From Multifurca ochricompacta (lineage: Eukaryota > Basidiomycota > Agaricomycetes > Russulales > Russulaceae), in contig WTXG01000168.1 in assembly GCA_022496185.1 (NCBI GenBank), positions 18,749 through 82,748 of the forward strand: DNA of 64,000 bases, in the 5' to 3' direction. Shown here in pieces: positions 20,849 through 29,934 of the stretch; the stretch's first letter is position 1; each line of letters opens with the position of its first letter. The translations under genes and the position numbers were made by a program. The notes below the pieces were generated by a model. That model had not been told where the DNA came from. It ran no database searches and worked only from the letters and a program-made list of their open reading frames with translations.

Positions 20849-22097
20849 AGGCGTGATCCCAGCATCTCTGTACCGATGTGTGCTGATGCGTGCATTCTTA
20901 AGCCTACCTTCCTATATAGGAAGGCAATGCACGGTCCAATCAGCATGCCCCACACTTCGCATTTTTTTGTGTTTTTTCGCGTTTTTTCACATTTCTATAG
21001 ATATTGTAACTGATTCTTGTTTTATTTTGGATCGGATGCATGACCTGACTTGAAACTTCGTGGGATTGTAGTAATATATATATTCTTTCTGTGTATGCAA
21101 GATGAAGATCTCTGGCTGCCTCAAACCTTTCAAGTAAACCTACAAGTATACCCACAAGTACTTGGATCCATGTGAGTATAGGACTCGTGGCTCTGGGTGA
21201 TCCGTGGGAACATACTCATGCGGATCCAAGTATGGGATTATCTAATCTAAATACCCGCAAGTTTGGATCTGGGTAACTCACGAGTGCACTCGTGCTAGGC
21301 CCTAGATTCCAGCTGTGACTCTGTCATTTAGCCATTCTATTTGCTCCATTGTCCAGTCATCTACAGAGTCTCCTCTGATAAGTGAGAGGAAAAGGTTGGT
21401 GCACTGGAAGGGGTTCACTATTTGGGGGACGTCATGATTGAAGTTTTTGAACGTCTCAAACTCAAGCATGAACTTCTTGCTCTGAGATTGATCACCGGTG
21501 AACATAGTAGGCAGGACTCCCGTAAGGCATCCTGATGGGGGAGGGAGGTTCAGTGCAGGGACAACTGGAGCAGGATTGGGTAACTGTGTGGCAATAGTCA
21601 ACATGGTTGGGTAGGTAATGGTTGGGGTGTCGGAAGTTTGCTGTGTAATCTGGGGAGAGTCCAAAGCAGATGTTCTGAACATGGTACTCTCAGGTGCAAC
21701 TGTCGGAGCTGTAAAACTAGTGGCTATGAACTGTGCGTCTTCACTGCTTTCTTCAATATACTCTTCATTTTCTGAATCTGTGACAATGGCTGGAGGGTTC
21801 TCTCTCCAAGGTCCTAAGCCATATTCTGGTGGGGCAGGCCCTGTGGTAACCCAGGAACGATGGCTTCTAGAGTAATGGATACAGTACCAGACCCATTTCT
21901 GTTCGTTGTATTCAACTGGCTGGTACTGATCATTGTGATAGACATAGTATCCAAACTCAGTTTCAAAATCTTTCCAGATGGCAGAGCCAAGGACTTGTTG
22001 TGAAAGATTATCCTCGTCTCGGTGGTCGATGAGTTCTTCGTTGTGCAAAGTCTGGCTTCAACTAGATGAAGCCACAGTGGGGAGAGACTCGACTTAA

Positions 22098-22691
22098 TGT
22101 AATGCCTGATGCGGGCATTTGTCACAATGTGTGATAAGGTCACATAGCAAAACTACAAAGTCAAGTGTGCACTGTCTTTCAAGTACATGGAGGTCGAGTG
22201 AGAAGTCAATACCAAGGAGCTAATCCCCTAGTACCAGTGAGCAGAAGAGTGCCAGAAGCACTGAGACGATTCAAGAGTCAGGTCTTAGGATCACCCAGAA
22301 GGTAATGCACCAAGTCAATTAAGAAGTCAAGTCTAAGGCATACAGGCTATCTAGACAGGCCTTATATATGTAGTAGAGGTCAGAGTCTAAATTGGAGTAA
22401 CATACTCAATGTATCAACGAAGTCATAATCTAACCGAATGGGGAACGGAGTCAGGGTGGGCCAGGTGAGAATATATGTAGACGGATCCAGTATAGTTGTG
22501 ATTCTGGTGGGAAAGTACATAAGAGTTCTTGTGTAATGTATGAGTCAGAGATAAGCACAGCATGAGTCAGAGATAAGGGACAAATAGGTACAAAGAAAGT
22601 CATGAACGTAATCAACAAAGGACAAGCAAGGCCAAACAGCATGTCACATGGAAGGAAAAAGGAATGAGATGACATAGCAGGGTTCGTAACA
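22098..22691 (-). repeat. Gypsy B 5' LTR
   Basis: It is 594 bp, TGTAATGCC..TTCGTAACA. In sense direction TATATAAG stands 34 nt before AGACTTGACTT (plus strand 22324-22334). The primer site AAGTCGAGTCT lies next to the LTR (22085-22095) and complements it in 10 of 11 positions; the odd one is a CpG-type change that still allows a G-U pair. Confidence 0.92.
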
Positions 22692-22877
22692 TGCTGAGCA
22701 TTTCTCTCTGTCAGCCTCCTTGGTCTCCCTCCATTTGACTTGGGATGGTAAGGGCAGTATTTATGACACATCTGGAGATGATAACAGTGCCATGGCCAGT
22801 CATAGTTGACACTTCATGGGCAGATTTGCCTGAAGTGAGGAGGGAGATGATGTGAGTCCTTTTGGCAGCAGAGAGGG
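22692..22877 (-). mobile_element. Mariner M2, middle piece
   Basis: It encodes, on the minus strand, the HTH region also found in M1 (SAAKRTHIISLLTSGKSAHE). It is bounded left by the TSD of gypsy B and right by GAGGG (22873-22877), the TSD of gypsy A. Confidence 0.9.
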
Positions 22878-23455
22878 TGTTACGTCCGGTGTGAGACGTT
22901 CTGCACAACTTGTGCGACAGCTTTGTACGTGTGTTTAGATAAGAGATCAATAGGACCTCTTGGAGTTTGAATGGATGAGTCAAAGTCAAAGGGGCTGTTC
23001 CCTAGTGATGATGTTGAGTAGAAAGTGCCAAAAGCACTGAGACGATCGAGTCAAAGGTTTCAAGGGGAAGTCTGGAAGACAAACACCAATGTATTCAATA
23101 AGTCGAGTCTGAGTTCTACTGTGTAACTATAGCCAACTTATATACGCAAAGAGGTGAGCGTCTATCGATAAGGATCTCGGAGTCAAGTGGGCCCAAATAT
23201 CCGGAAGCAGAGGGCGTAAAGCCTGGCTTCTACTGATAGGGGATTAAGTAAATGTCCGGTCATACGATAAGGAGATAAGTGATAAGCAAAGATAAGAGGA
23301 GACAAATATAAACAAATAAGCAAGTCACGGGGATGGATGGAGGGCATGTGATGGGTCCCACGATGGGGATGTGATCTGGTAGTGAAGCGTGGGAGGAAGG
23401 GAGGGGTCATCATTAGGTAAGAAAAAGAACACAGGAAGAGACGGGGTTCGTAACA
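22878..23455 (-). repeat. Gypsy A 3' LTR
   Basis: Preceded in sense direction by the purine tract AGAAGAGGGGGTGA (23456-23469). It retains AGACTCGACTT (plus 23100-23110), exactly complementary to the element's primer site. Confidence 0.95.
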
Positions 23456-23486
23456 TCACCCCCTCTTCTGGTTCTAGCAGTCCCGG

Positions 23487-24719
23487 CTAGAAATGACTCG
23501 TACCGTCATCATCTTGTATCAACTCCAAGTAGTTGTCAGCTACATTATGGTCATCCGTGCTGTACGACTCCAGCTCCTGTGGGCATGCATGGGTACGAAG
23601 AAACCCATATGGGCCGCGCTGACCACACATGTGGCACAAGTCGTAAATGGGACAGTCGATTTCTTTATGCCCGGCGTTGTGACGAAGGCACTTGCCGCAC
23701 CAGCTCGATGGGTTGTTGATCGATGGGGCCACTCCTATGCGTCGGAAGATGCAGTGTTGGCTCCAATGAAGGTTGCTTTGGCAGTGTCGACACCACTTGC
23801 GGTTGAGAGGGCAGTTCCAGCTGATATGGTACCTGCTATTGCATTGCCAGCAGGTTTCCCCACGTGGGTTCTCGTGCAATCGTGGCATCTCGAGCTGACT
23901 CGGCAGCAGTGTCGGGGCGGCCCCCAGCGTTCGAGGGGGGAGAGGTCGTGCATAGGTGTCAGCGTACCTTTCAGCAATTGTCTGATACGCATCTCCCACC
24001 TCCAACCTCTTCCTAATCTCAACAATCTCCTGTTCCAACTGGAACATCCCATTCGTCAACTTTGCCATCATCTTCGCGTGCTCCTTGTACTGCTGATTCA
24101 GCATCCTCCGCAGGGTGATGTTCTTCCGCAGCCTCATGACTTCCGCCTTGAGGCGTGGGAGCCTCATATCATTTATCACCTTGTCGATCGCGAAGGTGCA
24201 ACAGTCCTCCGCGGTGAGATGGCCCAGCTGCTCATCAGTCAGTGTGTGGTGAAGTCGGCCTGTGTACCTTTCTTCTAGATAGACGGGCACCCCGTAAACC
24301 GGCCCATCCTTCCTCATACATCCTGCCGCATCCATCCCTCCATTGGTGTAGTAGATGTACTTTGCAATAGCCTTGGAACCATCAGCCATCATGATCTCCA
24401 GAGGGAAGTACATTGACAAGTTGGGGTTGTTGGGGATGAAGGGGAACTCTGGGGCCTCATCATCAATCTCCCTGTTGAGCAGGTCATTGGGATGGGGCTC
24501 TTCGCAGTGGGTGAAGTCGTCGTTTGGGTTTGGGGATTGGTTCTTGACACGGGCTTCTGCAGCTTCATAGTCGATAGGGGAGGAAGGGCGAGTGGACGGA
24601 TGAGCAGACGGGAAATTTTCGACGACGGTCATTGGGGAAGCAAAAGCGTCGATGGCAGCAGAGGAGGCGATGAAAGACATGATAGAGTGTTCAGTGGTCA
24701 TAGTTCGCTGGGGTAGCAT
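23487..24719 (-). CDS. Gypsy A extra domain: coiled coil plus zinc-knuckle array
   Basis: An open frame of 410 codons lies between the chromodomain and the 3' LTR, in phase with pol and separated from it by one TAA. Visible parts: an acidic linker, a conserved segment (IAKYIYYTNGGMD, GPVYGVPVYLEERY), a long charged helix likely to form a coiled coil (about residues 180-260), then CWQCNSRYHISWNC and WCRHCQSNLHWSQHC (both CX2CX4HX4C), WCGKCLRHNAGHKEIDC (CX2CX6HX4C) and a fourth looser Cys/His cluster. The last 30 residues are acidic. Element B has the same domain at about 50-60% similarity by eye, fused directly to the chromodomain. A second nucleic-acid-binding or assembly role is inference; I know no named family. 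Confidence 0.8.
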   Translation of the reverse strand: MLPQRTMTTEHSIMSFIASSAAIDAFASPMTVVENFPSAHPSTRPSSPIDYEAAEARVKNQSPNPNDDFTHCEEPHPNDLLNREIDDEAPEFPFIPNNPNLSMYFPLEIMMADGSKAIAKYIYYTNGGMDAAGCMRKDGPVYGVPVYLEERYTGRLHHTLTDEQLGHLTAEDCCTFAIDKVINDMRLPRLKAEVMRLRKNITLRRMLNQQYKEHAKMMAKLTNGMFQLEQEIVEIRKRLEVGDAYQTIAERYADTYARPLPPRTLGAAPTLLPSQLEMPRLHENPRGETCWQCNSRYHISWNCPLNRKWCRHCQSNLHWSQHCIFRRIGVAPSINNPSSWCGKCLRHNAGHKEIDCPIYDLCHMCGQRGPYGFLRTHACPQELESYSTDDHNVADNYLELIQDDDGTSHF

Positions 24720-24755
24720 ATACTGGGGAATCTGAGAGAGTCTGAGACCGTTCTT

Positions 24756-25331
24756 TTAACTGTTTTTGGGCGCTTTTGGGTGTCGGGTATGGAACTCTGC
24801 GATAAGGACTGGGGCAGAGATATCCCTGGCTGGTTCCCACGAGTTGTCAGAAGCTGGGAATCCCTTCCACTTAACTAGGTAGTACAGCTTGCGCCCTTGG
24901 CCTTGTCGCTTCGAGTCTAGAATGTGTTCTACTTCCCACTCCTCTTCCCTGTTGATAAGGTCTGGCAGGGGTCTCGGGAAGTTTTCCCCATGCAGAGACG
25001 TTTCTTTGTAAGGTGTGAGTAGTCTGGCATGGAAGACCGGGTGGATGCACCATGCCAGGGGGAGTTTGAGTTCGTATGACACATCTGACAGCTTCCTTGT
25101 TATCTGAAAGGGTCTGTGACATCGGGGCGCTAATTTAGCTGTCGGATGTGACGTGTGGATGTTCTTCCCGTCCAACCATACCAGGTCATTGGTCCGATAA
25201 GGTGTGAACTTTGTGGGTTTTTCTGCCAGGGTCCTTTGCGCCTTCAACAGGTTTTCATTGGCCGATCTCCTAATCTCTTCCCATTGGTTGATATGCTGTG
25301 TGGCTGAAGGAACGTTCGTTGGCTTTCCCAT
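24756..25331 (-). pseudogene. Gypsy A integrase C-terminus and chromodomain
   Basis: The frame continues the integrase after one TGA. It holds the GPY/F-like segment (LAPRCHRPFQITRKL) and a chromodomain with EEEWEVEHILDSK, LYYLVKWKGF and SWEP. It ends at TAA (24756-24758), after which the extra domain follows in the same frame. Confidence 0.88.
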
Positions 25332-25340
25332 CCATGTGGC

Positions 25341-26750
25341 TCAGGGCGTCCATCCCATGATAAGTGAAAATGGGGAGTGTTTTGTGGTGCCATTGGGCCA
25401 AGAGTTATGCGCGAATTCTGCCGTTGCAAGCCAATCGGCCCAATCATCCTGTCGTCCGTTGCACCAGAACCGAAGATACTGTTCAAGCCACTGGTTTGTT
25501 CTTTCTGACTGTCCATCTGTCTGTGGGTGATACACTGTGGAGATGTTTTGAGCGATGTCCAGTGTTTTGCAGAGCGCCCTGGCGAACGCGGATGTGAAGT
25601 GTGGGTCGCAGTCTGAGATGATTTTTTCAGGGAGGCCATAGTGCCTATAGACATGGTCCAGGTAAAGTTTGGCCACTCCTTCTGCCGTAATGGACTCATT
25701 GCAGGGTATGAACAGTGCTGCTTTCGAATAGTCATGGTCGGTGATGGTCAGGATTGAGTCGAACCCTCTGGAAGTGGGGAGTTTGACGATGAAATCCATT
25801 GCAATGGTCTGGAATGGTTGCGAAGCCGTTGGTGTGATTGGGAATGGTGCCGGCAGGTGTGGGTGCGTATTCACTTTGTTGGCCTGGCAATCTGCACATC
25901 CCTTCACATATTCCTCCACATCCTTCTTCATATTCGGCCACCAGTAATCTCGTTTGGCAAGAGCATATGTATTGGCGATGCCAGGATGTCCTGCAGAGGG
26001 AAGGTCGTGGTGAAAATGGATCACCCCCCTCTTAATGTTGTCGCCACCAGTGACAACGAGCCGATCTCTGTCCTTCCACCACAAGCCATCGATCTTCTTT
26101 AGGTTATGTGCATCAGCCCATGTTTCGCACAACTGCTGATTCATGTTCTGCGACACTTGGGCCCATAAATCCATGTCGTGAAGACTGACAACTGCTGCTT
26201 TTGCGAAGATTTCTTCAGGGAGTACTGTGATATCATTATTGTCCTCCTCACCACCGTGCAGATCTGGCCGTCGTGATAGTGCATCTGCGCGTGCGTTGCA
26301 ACTGCCTGCAATATGTTTCAACACAAAATTGTATTCTTCCAGCTCTAGAACCTCACGAGCAACTCGCTGACTGATCTTGTGGGGCTCCTTCCAGTAGAGT
26401 AGGTTGGAGTGGTCGGTGTGAATAATGGTCTTATGGGGGGTTCCCGCTAGGTATGGCTGCCAGTGTCGTAGTGCTTTCACAATGGCCAGTAGTTCCCTAT
26501 CCCAAATATCGTAATTTCGCTCTGCCAGTGAGAATGTTTCCAAGTAGAAGGCAACTGGGTGAAGCAACCTGGCCGCATCTCGTTGATTTAGTACTGCACC
26601 ATTGGCAAAACGAGACGCATCGACCTCTAGTTCAAAAGGTTTTTCTAAATCCGGCTGTAGAAGAACCGGCTCAGAGCTGATGATGTCGCGGATTTGCTCA
26701 AAGGCGCATTGCTGTTCCTTTGCCCATTGCCATGGCACGTCTTTCTTCAA
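25341..26750 (-). pseudogene. Gypsy A RNase H and integrase
   Basis: An open stretch of 469 codons. RNase H shows [26 protein letters not shown] and HTDHSNLLYW. Integrase shows the HHCC zinc domain (HFHHDLPSAGHPG .. CADCQANK) and the core D-D-E: AMDFIVKLP, IISDCDPHFTS and QSERTNQWLEQ. The stop at 25341 is TGA before ATW, most simply CGA to TGA. Confidence 0.9.
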
Positions 26751-27674
26751 TAGTCCGTTTAATGGCTGGGCAATGCCAGAGAATCCTCGAACAAATCGTC
26801 AGTAAAAGTTACAAAACCCCACGAAGGACCGCACATCCTTGACACACGTGGGTACAGGCCATTCCCGGACTCCTTGGATCTTTACCGGGTCCATTCGCAC
26901 ATGTCCTCCTTCTAGGATAACTCCCAGGTACTCTACGCTTGGCTGTTCAAATGAGCATTTCACTGGTTTGAGGTATAGATCATGTTCGTGTAAGATATCC
27001 AGTACTTGGTGTACCCGTTCTCGATGGTGGGCAAGGTCATTTGTAGTAGCTACCAGGATGTTGTCCATGTACACCACCACTTCGCCAGTAAGAATAAGAT
27101 CACGGAATATGTGATTCATCATGGATTGGAATGTGGCTGGCGAGTTGGTGAGGCCAAAAAACATGACATTTGGTTCAAAGAGCCCTTGGTTGGTCTTGAA
27201 TGCCGCCTTACACTGGTCCCCTTCTTTGATTCGGACATTGTTATATCCCCAGCAGACGTCCATTTTAGAGAACAGGGACTTGTCTCACATGGTGTTGATA
27301 AGCTCCGATATACAGTGCCTCACAAAACTGAGTCAATGTTTTGCACTTTTGCACTGTTTGTTGAATATCACATCAGCCAAAACAAATATAAACAAAGTCT
27401 TGGTAGACCATAACAGGTACAAGATAAGGGTTATGTAATGCAACAATGATTATGTAATTCCAATCAAAACCTGTGGAGCTATGCCCATTTCAAATTGGGG
27501 ACTCATTGACTCAGTTTTGTGAGTGGGTATCAGAAATATCAGAATCTGATGCTCCACCAAATGTACAGCAACCAATCCTTAATATATGGTTACCACAGTT
27601 ATCTTAATATTGATGGGACCTGGAATAGAGCTATTTAACCATGGTTTACATTCTCAGAATATTATAATTTCCCA

Positions 27675-28118
27675 ATGCACCCCACCTCCTCTGCTCAGAG
27701 AGAAAACATGCTCTCTCTGGCCTCTGAAGGTCATTCAACTCACACTACTGCCTCCAGACTCAGCCTCAGTCAGTCTGCAGTCTCTAGGACACTCAGGACC
27801 CTCCTCCCCAACCATCAGTCACCTCATATTAGTCATCCTTCCAAGCTCTCTGCTACCCCTGAACATGCTATCATGATACAAATCACCACAGGAAAGGTTG
27901 GCAATGCTGTCCAGGCCACAAAGTGCATCAATTCCATCATCCCCAACCATGTCTCTTCACAAACTGTGCACTGGGTTCTTAAACAACATTCATTCAAGGC
28001 TGTAACAAAGAAGAAAAGGCCACTACTCTCTGCAGTACATTGCAAGAAGCACTTAGCCTTTGCTTTCAAGTACAGAGAGTGGACTGTGGAGGACTGGCAT
28101 CTGACCCAAACCTGTTGA
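27675..28118 (+). pseudogene. M3 left-arm transposase fragment
   Basis: It starts MHPTSSAQRENMLSLASEGH and has HTH-type sequence (TTASRLSLSQSAVSRTLRTL). The domain ends where the palindrome centre is reached, so no catalytic residue remains. Confidence 0.8.
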
Positions 28119-28572
28119 TTTTGGTCTCATCTGACCAAATGACCCTCTTCCAGTCCTCCATAGTCCATTTTTCGTACTTGAAAGCAAAGGCTAAGTGCTT
28201 CTTGCAATGTACTGCAGAGAGTAGTGGCCTTTTCTTCTTTGTTACAGCCTTGAATGAATGTTGTTTAAGAACCCAGTGCACAGTTTGTGAAGAGACATGG
28301 TTGGGGATGATGGAATTGATGCACTTTGTGGCCTGGACAGCATTGCCAACCTTTCCTGTGGTGATTTGTATCATGATAGCATGTTCAGGGGTAGCAGAGA
28401 GCTTGGAAGGATGACTAATATGAGGTGACTGATGGTTGGGGAGGAGGGTCCTGAGTGTCCTAGAGACTGCAGACTGACTGAGGCTGAGTCTGGAGGCAGT
28501 AGTGTGAGTTGAATGACCTTCAGAGGCCAGAGAGAGCATGTTTTCTCTCTGAGCAGAGGAGGTGGGGTGCAT
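28066..28572 (-). pseudogene. M3 right-arm transposase fragment
   Basis: Identical to the left arm for about the first 133 residues, then continues to RVIWSDETKINRFGSD, which contains the first catalytic aspartate (WSDET) of Tc1/mariner DDE transposases. The frame then runs into the opposite arm. Confidence 0.85.
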
Positions 28573-29388
28573 TGGGAAATTATAATATTCTGAGAATGTA
28601 AACCATGGTTAAATAGCTCTATTCCAGGTCCCATCAATATTAAGATAACTGTGGTAACCATATATTAAGGATTGGTTGCTGTACATTTGGTGGAGCATCA
28701 GATTCTGATATTTCTGATACCCACTCACAAAACTGAGTCAATGAGTCCCCAATTTGAAATGGGCATAGCTCCACAGGTTTTGATTGGAATTACATAATCA
28801 TTGTTGCATTACATAACCCTTATCTTGTACCTGTTATGGTCTACCAAGACTTTGTTTATATTTGTTTTGGCTGATGTGATATTCAACAAACAGTGCAAAA
28901 GTGCAAAACATTGACTCAGTTTTGTGAGGCACTGTAAGTGGTAACAGGTAGGCGTTTTTCACAGTGTAGGCATTGATTCATCGATAGTCCTGGACGGGTC
29001 AAAGTTTTCCATCCTTCTTCTTGATAAAGAAGAATGGTGACGCATATGGTGACTTCGATGGACGGATATACCCCTTTGCGAGATGCTCCTTGAGAAATGC
29101 AGTGAGCGCCGTTTGTTCCGCTTGTGACAGTGGGTAGATTTTACAGTCAATTGCTGATGGAGCGTCAGGCACAAATTCGATAGCATGGTCCCATGGTCAT
29201 GCAGGCGGGAAGTGTTGGGATTCCTCCTCTGAGAAGACCCTCCAATGGCGGTGATACTCCTGCGGTACTGCCTCTTCAAAGGTCTTTTCTGCCTGTCCCT
29301 CTATCGCCTTCTGCGCGAGTTCCGATGCCTTAGTAGTGAAGCCATAGCTCGGACCTTCTTCCTCTTTCACCCTACGTGCTACCGAATG

Positions 29389-29934
29389 TCAGGCGGCATA
29401 ATCATACCCCATCAACGTGATAAGGACAGGGTAGAATTCCTTATCCATGGTCGCGTCGCTCCAGTTAATTTTCAGTTCAAATGCTGCGAGCCAGGGATAT
29501 CCTAGGATGAGGTCTTCGTCGCCCAGGTTGGTGACTAGGAAGCGGATGGCTTTTGTTACTTCCCCTACTTGAACGTTAAGATCAGTGTAGTGCGTAATCT
29601 TCCCTGCTCGGTTGGCAGTCCTGTCAATATTCCAGATATTCTTTTCCTGGGGGAGTGCCAGCATTCCCAATCCCATAGTTTTCGCCATTCGCAGGCTGAT
29701 AAAATTGTTGGTGGCACCTGAGTCGATCAGGATGTCACGGTCGGCTGTTTTCTGTGTGGTCTCGAAATGTACTGGTATTTTCAACAATTTGAAGCGACTA
29801 GTATACACAGAGGTTACATGCAGTGCTTGTGCCCAGGCCGATGGGATTGAGCCAATCAAAAATCCTTTTTCACAAACGCCTTCTCTACCAAGATGGCCCT
29901 TACTTCTTCGTTTTCCTTCATCATGCTCGCCCAT
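29389..29934 (-). pseudogene. Gypsy A protease region of pol
   Basis: It starts in the 79-nt overlap with gag, in the -1 frame, and holds DILIDSGATNNFISLRMA, the DSGAT aspartic protease loop. It is open to 29389, where TGA ends it; in C the matching codon is also damaged. Confidence 0.88.

Larger units (their letters stand above)
19933..21305. mobile_element. Non-autonomous hAT-like element W (1373 bp)
   Basis: Its termini TAGGGCATAGCATAAGT and TAGGGCCTAGCACGAGT (inverted) are flanked by a perfect 8-bp TSD GATTCCAG at 19925-19932 and 21306-21313, the hAT length. Both subterminal zones are rich in short gcggatcc/gggtatt words. The interior holds a tRNA-like remnant and a 56-bp minisatellite; no transposase is present. 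Confidence 0.88.
19168..22084 (-). pseudogene. Gypsy B gag, split by hAT element W
   Basis: The N-terminal half (21302-22048) matches gag of A: NLSQQVLGSA, EFGYYVYHNDQYQPV, WVTTGPAPPEYGLGPW, then a linker and the capsid start. The capsid and CCHC part lies at 19388-19945 (HCQAQGHMS). Element W (19933-21305) separates them with an 8-bp TSD. A stop near 19760 and one in the CCHC region add to the damage. The expected ATG position holds GTG. Confidence 0.85.
5717..22691 (-). mobile_element. Ty3/gypsy chromovirus B, full length but nested and decayed
   Basis: Two 594-bp LTRs enclose gag, protease, RT, RNase H, integrase, chromodomain and an extra zinc-knuckle domain. TSDs TGCTG lie at 5712-5716 and 22692-22696. 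Later insertions are a 222-bp TRIM solo LTR, a Copia element and hAT element W. The LTRs differ at about 32 sites by eye, all transitions in CpG-derived dinucleotides, so B is the oldest datable insertion here. Confidence 0.93.
27313..28934. mobile_element. Palindromic Tc1/mariner derivative M3 (1622 bp)
   Basis: Ends CAGTGCCTCACAAAACTG are flanked by TA at 27311-27312 and 28935-28936. Almost the whole element is two inverted copies of one transposon 5' half, meeting near 28123. Each arm carries its compound terminus (about 200 bp) and the same transposase start. The arms look nearly identical over about 790 bp. Confidence 0.92.
26751..29388 (-). pseudogene. Gypsy A reverse transcriptase, interrupted by M3
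   Basis: The N-terminal part (28937-29388) reads [31 protein letters not shown](stop)PVQDYR(stop)INAYT, with TGA where CGA arginine is expected. The C-terminal part (26799-27263) has GLTNSPATFQSMMNHIF and VVVYMDNILVA: the second catalytic aspartate is asparagine, one CpG-type G-to-A step from GAC. M3 sits between them at a TA. Confidence 0.9.

Noticed and set aside
22098..22691. Solo LTR of a separate family
   Set aside because: It adjoins the gag leader of element B and shares TSD TGCTG with 5717-6537, so it is B's 5' LTR.
23487..24719. Envelope gene at the 3' end of gypsy A
   Set aside because: No signal peptide, membrane segment or fusion peptide; the zinc knuckles point to nucleic-acid binding.
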